From: Polytrichum commune
Taxonomy: Eukaryota > Streptophyta > Polytrichopsida > Polytrichales > Polytrichaceae
Assembly: GCA_950295325.1 (NCBI GenBank)
Contig: OX485803.1
Span: 46,765,554-46,829,553, forward strand
Length of the DNA: 64,000 nt
Direction: 5' to 3'
Position 1 is the stretch's first letter; the number at the start of each line of letters is the position of its first letter. The notes below the pieces were generated by a model. That model did no database searches, was not told the DNA's origin, and saw nothing but the letters and a program-made list of their open reading frames with translations. Below, one piece after another: positions 34,471 through 45,127 of the stretch. The translations under genes were made by a program, and so were the position numbers.

Positions 34471-37400
34471 CCACAGTATCACTTTTAATTAGGATACTGA
34501 TATTAAAAGTTAGAATTGATAGGGAATCTAGAGAAAATTAGTTCATTTAGTATTAAGCCTAGAAGAAGGAAAGTAAATTGCTGAGGACTTCGGGCCTTCA
34601 ATCGGAATAAACAAAAATTTAGTAAAGGGTAAGGTTGTCCAAAATGAAAACTAAGTAGTGCTAAAAAATAGCTAAATAGAAAAAACATGCTAGCTAGTAA
34701 AAACAACTAGCTAAGATTTAAATTAATAAATACTAGCTAAGCAAATGTTAGTTTAATAGGTAATATGAATTACACAAGACAATTGGAGGTGTTTGGTGTA
34801 AGAAGACAAAATCGGTATGAAAATTTTTGAAGGAAAAAAAAATGTGAGCAATGGGGCTACTTGTCTACTTGCCCCCTTGCTAACTTGATGGCAAAAATTT
34901 AGAAATGTTTTTAAAGTTTCCCATCGGAGCCACCTCCACGAGAGGGTGACAACTTCAACCGGGAAAATCCGCGAGCCTAAATTTTGGGGAAGGATTCGAA
35001 GAATGGAGCCGGTGGCGGAAGGGTCCAACATTTTTTTGAGAGGGTTTAAATATCTCTCATTTCACTTTGTAGAATCTTTCTCCTTCTAATGCTTGGGCGA
35101 AACCCTACTTTTATATAGTTAGAAAAAAACTTCTATCTTGTATTCTCAATGGTCTAATAGCAAGGCTTGAGAAAATCCTCTATTATCTCTCTTAGTTAGA
35201 ATATGTGTTTGTTAATATACAACATTTTTTTTATAAATGTAGGTTAGATTGTATGATTGCAAGTGGAGGCATTGTAGACCTCAGCCGCCGATACTCTAAA
35301 CGTTTAGTTCATGATCTAGAAAAAAAATACTTATCATTTTTCTCTTATAAAGATTTTCTATAGCTATGTGTAGCCGTTTTCCATTTCTGATTTGATTAAG
35401 GGGCAATTAGTTATGAATTCTCAAAGATGTAATAAAAAAATTGGTATTTCTTTGGGTAGCGGCTGCTGGATTAGACCTGTTAGTCCAATAAAAGTTTCAT
35501 TTTTAATAGCTATATTTATTCAAGTAGAATTTTTTTTCTAAATTTCCAAAGTTTTTTAGAAAATTTGATTTGAACAAGACATGAATTAGATATGAATTTT
35601 TGAAGGTGGGATATATAGTTTGAGATTTTATGGTTGATTGCTGCATTACATGGAGTCTGCTGGATTGATTTTGGCTTAGCTTGCTAATAACATATTTTTC
35701 TCAAATATATCTTTTGAATATCTTTTCAAGGTTATTTAGAACGTTTGATTTGAATAAAGAATGAATTAGATAGAAATGTCTAAAGATAGAATACATAATT
35801 TAAGACTTCCTGGTTGATTGTTGTATTACAAGGAGTTTGCTGGATTCATCTTGGCTTCACTTGCTAATATCATATTTTTTTCAATTAGATCTTGTTAGTA
35901 GCTTTTGAATGGTGTAAAGAAAACCCATATCTAATTAGTAATAAATTTACTATGAATTTTTTAAGTTGGAAATTGGATAGGTGGGTTGGAAAGATCGGTT
36001 GAATCAACGTCGCATTTCTAACCCTCATAACTTTTGCATTTTTTATCTGATTATAATGATTTTTAAATCGTTAGAAAGATAATTTTGTGCACTAAGTAAT
36101 TTTATTGTATTTAGGCCTAAATTACAGTGCAAAAGAAACAAATGATGTTTTAATCGTTAACTAACGTAAGCTTTACAATAAAATTAGTTACAAGGAAGGT
36201 GATAAGGTCAACGTCTAGGAAGTGGAGCAAAGAAGGAGGTAGAGGCTCGGCCTATATCGAGCCTAATCAACCGAAGAGAATTGAGATAAACTAACTAACC
36301 ATAGCTTTTCATTTAGAATTAGAGGGAGCGCGGCCAATGTATGCATCTCTAAACCCACTCATTTATCTCGTAAGGTCAAGTGGCTTGACCACTTGACCGC
36401 CAAGGAAATACCCAACTCCATTGTTCTCGGGCCCCTTGATATATTTTGTGGTAGTAGCTTTATTTATTAGCAGGTTCCGTATGTTGTAAGTCGGATTAAT
36501 CACCGACACGACCACTCTGAATGTTACTGGTGGAAATGTGGGATTAATGACTGGCGAATCCATTATTATGTTGTTGGCCCCATGAATTGGGAGTAATGGC
36601 CCCAGTTTATGAAGATTGTACAATATGTTGAACCTACATGTTGCCCGTCACCCTAGTCTCATTAAGTTGTATTTCGTGATCTATCTAGTATAAACACACT
36701 TAACAACTAAAAACATACAAAACAAATCATCAACCTTTATTGGCAAGAGACCCAAATCGGAAACTTAATTCGGTAGTGACACCACCCTTCGGACCGTTGA
36801 AATCCGAAGGGTTTGATATGCCACTCGACCTTCAAAGGACCTGCACGAGGCCTTAGAAGGTTGAGAGCTAAGGGATGCACCAACCAGGTAAGGGGTGATG
36901 CCTAATATATGAATGTAGTAAGGTAGGATGTATAAATAAAATTAACTAAATAAGAAGAAATTTGTATAAAGGGTGGGACTCAGGCCAAGGTCCCCCGTTT
37001 AGGAAATTAAATATAACTAAGTAAAGAAATAAGAATGAATTGAATGGTCCCTTATATCGTTGTTATTCCGTTCATTGAGCTAGGGGTGGTATGAGTTACA
37101 CCCAGTTGGTATGTATCAAAGCCATCTAAATTCAAAAGTCATGATTGTCTTGGTTCCAAAGCTGGTGCGTATGCGCTTAAAATAGGTGGTAGGTTTAGGT
37201 TAGAACTAGATATGAAATTGATTAAGTGGAGTTTAGAGCCACAATAGTAAAATACTAAGGTCCAACCTTCGGAGGTACTACAACGCATATTTAAATCCCC
37301 TCTAAAAATCTAAGTAGTCACGTTATACACCTATTATCCGGGTTCGGCTTGGGCACCTGCAAGTGCAGACCACCTTCACCGAAAGGCTTGTGTGATATTC

Positions 37401-37784
37401 TTAGGCTCCCTCGGAAGGGGGTGGCCCAAAAGCACCACATAAGGTAGTACATGCATCAAGCTTTGGAAGGAAGACACTGATGGACATAGTATGTGGCCCC
37501 GTGGAATACCGTTGCCACTCGGGGGGTTCACTCCCTCTTATATTTTACATACACGTGCGTTCGGGACCTATTTATTGGGGGGCTATTTACCTTGCAGAAA
37601 AGATTATAAGGTATGGTATTTTTCAAAATAAAGGTATGATGGTATTTTACATGTGATGGTATTTTATATGTAATCATTTTTCATTATTTTAAAACCCCCT
37701 ATATTATATGTAAGTTTTTACAAAATTTATCTACAATGAATATATTAGACCCTATTTTTTATCGCACGTTGTTCTACGATTTTT
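34471..37784. mobile_element. 3.3 kb AT-rich insertion in the DUF7869 element
   Basis: The DUF7869 reading stops matching near 34470 and resumes near 37785 (PIAPKAMRGKEDIVKIIYGF). The DNA between has no recognised gene. It includes an AT-rich tandem array at 35370-36000 and a GC-richer part (36700-37560) with CCTTCGGA-type segments. Exact ends and class are unknown. Confidence 0.5.
35370..36000. repeat. tandem repeat of about 180 bp, four diverged units
   Basis: The segment (A)ATTAG-TATGAATT-T-AA recurs near 35404, 35584, 35763 and 35945, about 180 bp apart. GCTGGATT recurs at 35465, 35659 and 35839. 'GGTTGATTG-TG-ATTACA-GGAGT-TGCTGGATT' is shared almost exactly between units 2 and 3. Units 1 and 4 are more diverged. 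Confidence 0.75.
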
Positions 37785-38470
37785 CGCCAGTGAACCCCCC
37801 GAGCGTTGCCAATTGCACCTAAAGCAATGAGAGGTAAAGAAGACATTGTGAAAATCATATATGGGTTTGTGAAGTATTGGGAGAACTTGTGCAATGTTGA
37901 CGTTGCTGGAGAATATTGAAGGCGCTATGAGCATTTGGTGTTGTATTGGCATGACGTGAAGTTAGCTCTATAATAACCACTCATTGCCTCGTTTGTTTTG
38001 AAAGACATGTTTTGGCCAAAATCCCGTGTTCGAATGACTCGGATAAATAAGTTAGCAGAAGATGGCGAAGATTGTGAAGAGTTTGGAGAGGATGATGCCT
38101 ACGTTGGGCCTTTAAGGGGTTGCCCACAACCATCCTTTAGGGTGGGCCGTGATCTTTTCGAAGACTATTTCATTGCCGTTTGTCTGGCAGATGGTGACCC
38201 TTGGCCAGTGTGGATTGCTCGGGCATTGTTCGATCCAAATTGTAACCCTAAGAAACCGAATTGCATTCTCATTCAATACTTCCGTCCTACATCAAGGAAC
38301 CAAGATGTGCAAGAATTCTACACTGGATGGGATAGTGAAAGAGGTATATGCTGGAAGGTTGATTTAGCTGATCCACCTATTTGAAAATAAACAAATGCTC
38401 TCATGACAACGTGGAAGTCTCAAATTCGAAAGGATACTCACCAATGCTTCATCAAGATCCCACCTGCTTA
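37785..38470 (+). pseudogene. DUF7869-type protein, C-terminal block
   Basis: Reading from about 37800 gives PKAMRGKEDIVKIIYGFVKY, RRYEHLVLYWHDVK and then an open 128-residue stretch (37998-38384): FWPKSRV, FGEDDAYVGPLRGCPQPSFR, DPWPVWIARALFDPN, CILIQYFRPTSR and FYTGWDSERGICWK. Stops at about 37917, 37971 and 38382 interrupt the frame. This is the usual C-terminal region of the same protein family; its position 3.3 kb downstream shows the element was split after it was intact. Confidence 0.6.
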
Positions 38471-40591
38471 GATTGAAGTCATCAACTTCAACATCGCTTA
38501 GTATGCTTGATATGTTGGATATATCCACACACATATTTATTATAGTACTTTGACTTCGTATACTAAATATATAGTTTTATAGATTTTTTTATTTGGCAAA
38601 ATTGAACAATTTCGAATTAATTTTGTTGTAGATTTTGTTATTCTAATTGAAATGCAAATATTTTTATTGGGTAAATGTATTTGGAGTGTAGTTTTGTTTC
38701 TTGAGAATAAGTGTTTTATGCAAAGAATATGTTCCATTTGTTAAGAAGCAAAGTATTACTTATATTTTATTAAAGGGCTACTACATTATTTGTGTATTTG
38801 GTTTTTTTTTTTAAATTTCACATTCTTTACTTTCCTTAATGTATTCAAAATTAAATTGTGATTACTCAAAAATGATTAGTGGAAATATCCACATTTTAAT
38901 TTGTGAACATGTTAGCCACTTGTCACATGTTTGGATAGAGGGCCTGTTGATCGCAACATCTTTCATGCTAGCATAGCTCAGTTAGCAGCACCAAGTCATA
39001 TTTTTCTTTCAAGCACTCAAACAAATTCAACTGGAACCAAATCTAGACCGTCTGGATGAGTTGTATCTCACCCATACAACCAATCATGGTGTTCAAGACT
39101 TGGTGTCTAATGGATGACGTGGATATCACTTTATATGTATCACAATACTATTGTTGCAGCGGACTTCATGCAATTGTAGATTCCCCAACTCAACATACTC
39201 TCATTTTAATGGAAACTACACGTGTGAAGTATAATCTAGTATTTATTAAGGTTCCTAAATTGGTTACAAATATAACATGACTTTTAGGTGTCCAAATGGA
39301 CAATATTATTTTGAGAGGGTCCCACTCTCTCAAAGTATTGAATATCAGGTTCTAGGAAGGAAATAACGTATATGCAATTGAGCTAAAAGATGGAAAGATG
39401 CGAGTTGTAGGGTGGAGATTGGAGCCAAGAGAATTGCACGTGAATGATATCGATCACCACCTTGGGCGCCACAACTTGGCGGAGGCTGGGCTTCTTTGAA
39501 GCATCCATGATCTTCCAACAATGACTGCACTGGATGATGCGTGGATGGACCGAGGGCCAATTCACATGGGTCCCAAGTCCCAGGTCCAAGTCACTTGAGG
39601 TCAATCCGTGCAATCTCAACTGTTGAGAACATGGAAGTTGGGATTATCCACTTCACATGGGTCCCCAGTCCTAAGTCCCAGGTATGACATGGATGCCTAC
39701 ATGGCAACACTTTTTGGAGGTGAGGCTCAGGTCTTGTGTTGAGAGTTGGATCGAGCAAAAAGCTAGACCCAACTTTCAACACAAGTCTCATGAATATTTT
39801 TTCATAAAATAATCAAGATCCGATTTTAATGATAATTAACCATATTGAATTCATTTCTTGAAGCTCAAAAGTTGGGACTTTGCCTCCGTATTGGGACTTG
39901 CAACCCCATGTGAGCGGGCCCCCAGTTGAGATGAGCATATCCTAGGCAATTACAAGCTCCACATTCAACATCTAGTTCGGCCTGTGGCTTAATGCCACAA
40001 GCCGCCCATGCATATGATTCACAGACAAGATAACCAATGACAAGAGAGTCTATGCTGAGAGTGGACAGTGTCCAGGGAGATATTTTGGGTATAATCGGTC
40101 AACATCCTCGTGTTTCCAAGTCCAACCTCTTACATGTTGACATCTTCTGGTATTTCTTTATAATTTGAGGTATAGATTCCTTTAAATGATGGGTAATTTT
40201 CCTGAATTCTTGAACTTCAACCGGTTCATCTGTAACTCTATGTCGGTTCTCCCCGTTCATGGAGAGTAGAGTTTGAATCGAAAGGTCCTAAAAGGCTGCT
40301 GGGATAAGAACAATAATACATTATTTTTTGCTTCCTTACCCTTGCCCTTTATGGCTTAAGGCTTCTTTCGTGTTGAGATTTCTTTCATTTTGCACTCCTT
40401 CCTCTGCCCATCAGGAGAGTGGATATCCTATCTTTCGGAGACTTCTTCCGTCTTTGTCTTGAGGACGAGCCTTGCCATATATACACCACTCAAAATACAG
40501 GTGTTTAATCCAAGCTCAAATACCTTCATTCTCTTAGTTGACAAGCAATCTGATCCTCCGCCCAATTCTTGCCCGAAGTTGTACGTTGTTG
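38471..40591. other. gene-free stretch
   Basis: No supported gene. A phrase CTTCACATGGGTCCC-AGTCC...AAGTCCCAGGT recurs about 100 bp apart (39560-39600 and 39650-39680). TTTGAGAG...CTCTCAAA forms a small hairpin at 39311-39336. R2 lies inverted at 40060-40260. Short ORFs show no motif. Confidence 0.5.
40060..40260 (-). repeat. dispersed repeat R2, inverted copy
   Basis: Shares CAACCTCTTACATGTTGACATCTT with 22740-22880. Its end, CTTCAACCGGTTCATCTGTAAC, is the inverse of the start of the copies at 480 and 42840. Confidence 0.6.
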
Positions 40592-41092
40592 ATGGCTGCG
40601 GAGTGGCACGTTCGCCCTGTGATCGATTCTGATTACGAGCAATGGAGAGAACTCTATCACAGTTACCGCGAGTTCTACAAGCAAGAGCGGAGCGAAGCTG
40701 TCGTGAACACCGTGTGGTCATGGATTCGGGATCCCAACCACGTGTCGGAAGCCCTCGTCGCCGTGACATCCTCCGACGACATTCGAGGCAACAATAAAGT
40801 CATTCTTGGTGGACTTGCGCACCACCGAAGATGGCCGAATCCGCTCAGAGGGCGGACATGCTTATACTTGGATGACCTCTTCACACTGCCGGAATCGCGG
40901 GGCAAGGGGATCGCGACTCTCCTCATTAATACCCTCTCAGAGATGGCCAAGAAGGAAGGGCTCGGTGTCCTTCGATGGACCACGGATAGCGACAACACCA
41001 CCGCACGCCGGCTCTACGACTCGCTCGGAACGGCGACCTCGAAGGTTACCTACGACATGGTGCCGGGGAGTGGCCCTCTCGAGCCTCGCTGA
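40592..41092 (+). CDS. GNAT-family N-acetyltransferase, intronless
   Basis: The frame encodes 166 residues from ATG 40592 (MAAEWHVRPVIDSDYEQW). An in-frame ATG lies 18 codons upstream, but the residues before MAAEW have no GNAT character, so the downstream start is preferred. The acetyl-CoA site is seen as LDDLFTLPESRGKGIATLL, with R103, G106 and A108 fitting R/Q-x-x-G-x-G/A. The typical later segment follows: RWTTDSDNTTARRLYDSLG. Length and order match small GNAT enzymes that acetylate amines or amino-acid-like substrates; the substrate cannot be read from sequence. No targeting peptide is apparent. The ORF is intact and much more GC-rich than its AT-rich flanks, with many C/G third positions. 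It may be a host gene, a retrocopy or a transferred gene. Confidence 0.85.
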   Translation: MAAEWHVRPVIDSDYEQWRELYHSYREFYKQERSEAVVNTVWSWIRDPNHVSEALVAVTSSDDIRGNNKVILGGLAHHRRWPNPLRGRTCLYLDDLFTLPESRGKGIATLLINTLSEMAKKEGLGVLRWTTDSDNTTARRLYDSLGTATSKVTYDMVPGSGPLEPR

Positions 41093-41344
41093 GCTACATA
41101 GTTCAAGCGGATACAAAGAACTTCAGAAAGATAAATAGATTCTCTTTGTACTCTGAGTGGCCTTCCTCGCTTGGTGAGCGATCCCCCATGGAATTTGATG
41201 ATTTTTGGTTTCTTACCATTTAAAACCTAGTTCACCAGATGGGTTGGAAACAAGCCCATCGAAAAAAGGAAAAAAAAAAAAAACTTAATAGTTTTTTTCG
41301 TTTTCTTATGACCCCTATAAGTCGTCACAGTGCATTGCAACATT

Positions 41345-41390
41345 GGGTATTTTGTGTGTGTGTGTTGGGGGGGGGGGGGGGGGGTGTCAC
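41345..41390. repeat. (GT)n followed by poly-G run
   Basis: A GTGTGTGTGT tract passes into a run of about 18 G. Simple repeat. Confidence 0.9.
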
Positions 41391-42839
41391 AAATGTGCAT
41401 TGTTAGGTGGAAATCACCTCAAAATCAATAAGTGACACTTGTGGGTCTTTGCTGATTTGTCATTCACATAACATGTTGTGGCAAAGTTGTCAACTTTCAA
41501 AAAAAATTGGCATGATCAAAATGATCATGAAACGAAAATAGTTGCCCCCCCCCTCTCCCCCCCACGCGCGTGTGCACAAATGGAGGCCATGCTCATATGT
41601 CAAGTTGGCCTAGAAAATGTGGTCCGATTGACTTCAAATTTTCATAGAAAGAATGTATGGTAGTCTAGTTCACATCCGTACATTTGGATTTCAAGGAAAC
41701 GGAGTCTATTGTGCTAAATAAATTAAAAAATTCCACATTAATGCCGAAAAATGGAATGTGAAGGCTTGACCAGTTAGGGGTTAAGTGGTCGCAACAGTCT
41801 CCTCCATCATGTTGATTATTGAACCTATAATGTGTTAGCATATTATGAGCATGTTGTCCACATTCTCTTAAGCACATGTCTTTTCACTGTCCAATCTTAG
41901 ATCGACACCTAATTGTCCAAATTATTGCTATATTTGATATAAGCACATCTACCAAGCTTATGGCCCCTTCCCTCCTGACTTTAGCTTTGCCTAAAAGTTC
42001 ATTCTAAAAAAATGACCTTCACACCATCAATATTATCTAGTCCCAAGCCTAGTTGACAGAGAATGTAGCATGATCTAAAAGTGGAGGTTTGAAGCCTCAA
42101 CCTCCCATCAGTACCTAGAGATGAGGCAATAATGTAAGACATTTAAAAGTGTCAATTCTGGCCCTTGTGAGTGGTTGTTTTTAGCTATGGGGCATGAGGA
42201 GCTCAAATAACGAAAACTGATGGTAAGTTAGATGAGTGGTAAGGCATTTGGGGATGAAACAAAAACTATCCAACATGTCATTGCTCGGTAGATAAACAAT
42301 GAACATGTGTGAAAGCTACTTAACTAAAACCTACTCGAAAATCTCCGGAGCAAATTCTTGTAGGTGCACCGAGAGAGCTTCACCTAATTTTTAGGAGAGA
42401 CTTTGGCTATTTGGCTATTTTGCTAGACAATTAGAATTGGTGACACTAAATATCATATTTAGTGTACTTACTCACACGTATTCCTGGTGGGAGAGAGGGA
42501 ATCATCACATAAGAGTATACCTCTCATCCATCCAACATAAAACTTGACCCTCTATATGTTTGTGATTGATTCATCTCAAATGACTTGGACCTAGACTAAG
42601 TCGGGGTCTTTAAAACTAATTCTGGTGTCAAGTCAACTAAAAAAGTTACCTCCAAGTTACATACTATTTCAAGAATTTTTTTTTATGTTGGATGAATGAG
42701 AGGTACTAGTATGAGATAATTTCCTCTCCTTCCTAGTGCGTTGATGAGTTTGAACACTTCCATGGCCAACAATATCATATGAAATCATCGACTATCTTAC
42801 ACCTTTGTATTATCCTAGCAAACCCACTAGGATCAATGA

Positions 42840-43000
42840 ACAGGGAGAACCAACTGCAACTTACAGATGAATCGGTTGAGTTTGAGAAATGACCAATTGG
42901 AGTTCAACACTTCAAGAAAATTACCAGTCATTTTAAAGGAATCTATACAATATACTTCAACTTAATAAAGAAAACCCGAAAGATCATAATAAAATAAAAA
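42840..43000 (+). repeat. dispersed repeat R2, direct copy
   Basis: GAGAACCAACTGCAACTTACAGATGAATCGGTTGAGTTTGAGAAA and what follows match the 480-700 copy in the same orientation with scattered differences. Confidence 0.6.
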
Positions 43001-45127
43001 TAAAAGAACATCAACTTTTTTTTTGTACACTAACATGAATGGTCTTTATCATGTTTACTAAGCTTCAAGTTAGGACTACTTCCTTCTTTTCGGAAGGTGG
43101 GCATTCTACTGTAATGTAGGCGGTCCTTGCGGAGATTGACACCCTATGGTGGGTCCATAGGGGCTTGTTTGTTGTCAAGTTTTCTCTTACTTCAGACAAG
43201 GTAAGTGAAATAATTTATGACTATTTGATGCATGTATTTCATGAGCTTCTTGGTTTTTTGTGGGGATATGTTGAGGTTCTTAAGTGTTTCTATGGAGGGC
43301 TTGTGGATAGCACCTTGTACACCAATTGTGATGGTGACAAGGGGATTGACTATCCAACCTTTTGTTCTAAGGATTGAAGGAGTGGATTATATATTTACTG
43401 ACTTTCTTCCTATATGCGGCATTGGGGGATGTATCATGGTATTATGTGAAATCAACGAGCCGCTAGGGGCCAAAGGCCCATCGCTGGTGGGAGAAGAAGT
43501 CCGCAGGGAAGTTGGCAAAGCAAAGAGTTTGTTTGGGAAATAGGTAGTGATGCTTACACCAAAAGAATCATCAAAACAACTACGAAACAATATGGAATGG
43601 TTTGATTTTTGATCTTGGCATTGAAATCTAGCCCACACCTAACATAGGGATGATTGATATAATGTAAGCCATTATAAGATGGCCTGCAATAATCTTAATT
43701 AAGCTGTGTTTGGAAGTGTGCATATGGGTATTGCAGTTCCAAGGGCCTTGTAACATAGTTATTGCCAATGAAGATGCCTCACCACATCCTTTATGACATT
43801 TTGTGGCACATACTATTTGGAACTACACAAGGCTATTACTATTTGTATATATATCATTATTTGCCACCATACTAGGTCAAATAGGTTGTTTAGGGTTATA
43901 GAACATAATCAACTTTACTTGGTGAAATCTTACATCACAAGTAAAAAAGTAAAAACATGGTGTAACTCCAGAGTAAGTGACACTAATTACGATGAACAGT
44001 GTAGCACCATCACCACATGTGGAAGTATGCTTACTTTCACTAAACTGGTATGTGCAATTAGGCTACATTCATGAATATGTTGACTCTTTACCCATGCAAA
44101 TAAACTTGGACCAAAACCAGATCAAAAAATCTTAAAAGTTTGTTTACACACCATATAGCAACCACATAAATTCATTTGTTTTGTTACTAAATGGTAATGA
44201 ATATTCATAACTATGTGAGTGTCAACGAATTAGCAAGGATCAACCTAATTGCACATATCAGTGTGTATGTCATATAAGCATTTAGTTCCCATCTTAATTT
44301 GGTCCACATCTAATTTTCACATCACAAAATCTTGGATACCTAGGTGGATAACCAGCCCATGCTCTAAAATTCCATGGATCATTTTGAAGAGGCAGTAATA
44401 TGCAAGTAGGATGGTTCAGCATCTGCGAGACCTGTTATATCTAATTGGTGAGAAAATGGATGGTATACATGACTTCCCACCGGTTGAAGCAAAAAGGCCA
44501 ATTGAAAGGAGTACATATCCCAGGCTTCAAGGTTTGAAGGTCTTCGTATTGTATATCAAGAATTTGCTACATTTTGACATGACTGCCAACCCCCACTCAC
44601 TGTTGTGACAGTTACACAAGCACCTCTAAAGGTCATTTGCCCAGCTGGGGAATAGGAATCTGATATGTTGCATATTTTGAAAACAATGACATGAATGCCA
44701 AATTATTAGGAACCTAGTGCAAGTAATTACGTGATCTGCTTGCTAGTACACTTAGGTGAGTATCTTTAATCTTCCAATTGGAACTCAACTAAATCATATT
44801 AGGACAGGTCGTAACAAAATTCCTTCACATTGGAGCAGGATACCTGTATCACTGGAAACTCCTTTAACCACTACTGTACTTGTACGTGAATGAATATTTC
44901 ATGATAAAATGACTCGAGTTAATGATCTCTAACAAAAGCATAAGTCTCAGCAGAATTCCTGAGCTAAACCAGTCAATAAGTGAGGTCTGCTCTGTATCTG
45001 ACTAGCTTCTCTCAATTCCTCAGTCCCCACTGCCCGTTGTTGAACAGTCAGGACAGTCTCAATCCCTGAAAAGAATGTTTCTTTGCTCGGAAAAAAGCTA
45101 CAACCGTTTTAGTGCGGGAAACTGTTT

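Larger units (their letters stand above)
30788..38470 (+). mobile_element. DUF7869-type transposable element, broken by two insertions
   Basis: Three coding blocks in order and orientation belong to one protein family: 30788-31041, 33216-34470 and about 37785-38470. The first block ends ...HTKQ and the second resumes TVIILKCILHKE, as one continuous reading would. The second and third blocks are separated by about 3.3 kb of unrelated AT-rich DNA. Element termini were not found. Confidence 0.65.
41093..45127. other. gene-free stretch with repeat copies
   Basis: No ORF has a recognisable motif. R1 lies at about 41800-41935 (TCCATCATGTTGATTATTGAACC... CACCTAATTGTCC) and R2 at about 42840-43000. 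An ORF pair at 43165-43543 is AT-rich and unrecognised. Sequence at 44400-44610 is open in one frame without motifs. Nothing else is supported. Confidence 0.5.

Noticed and set aside
38970-39030. TAGCATAGCTCAGTTAGCAGC, resembling a tRNA D-arm/A box
   Set aside because: No credible B box or tRNA fold follows, and no second copy was seen in the window.
43165-43543. Two overlapping ORFs
   Set aside because: No recognisable domain; hydrophobic AT-rich translation; no neighbouring gene context.
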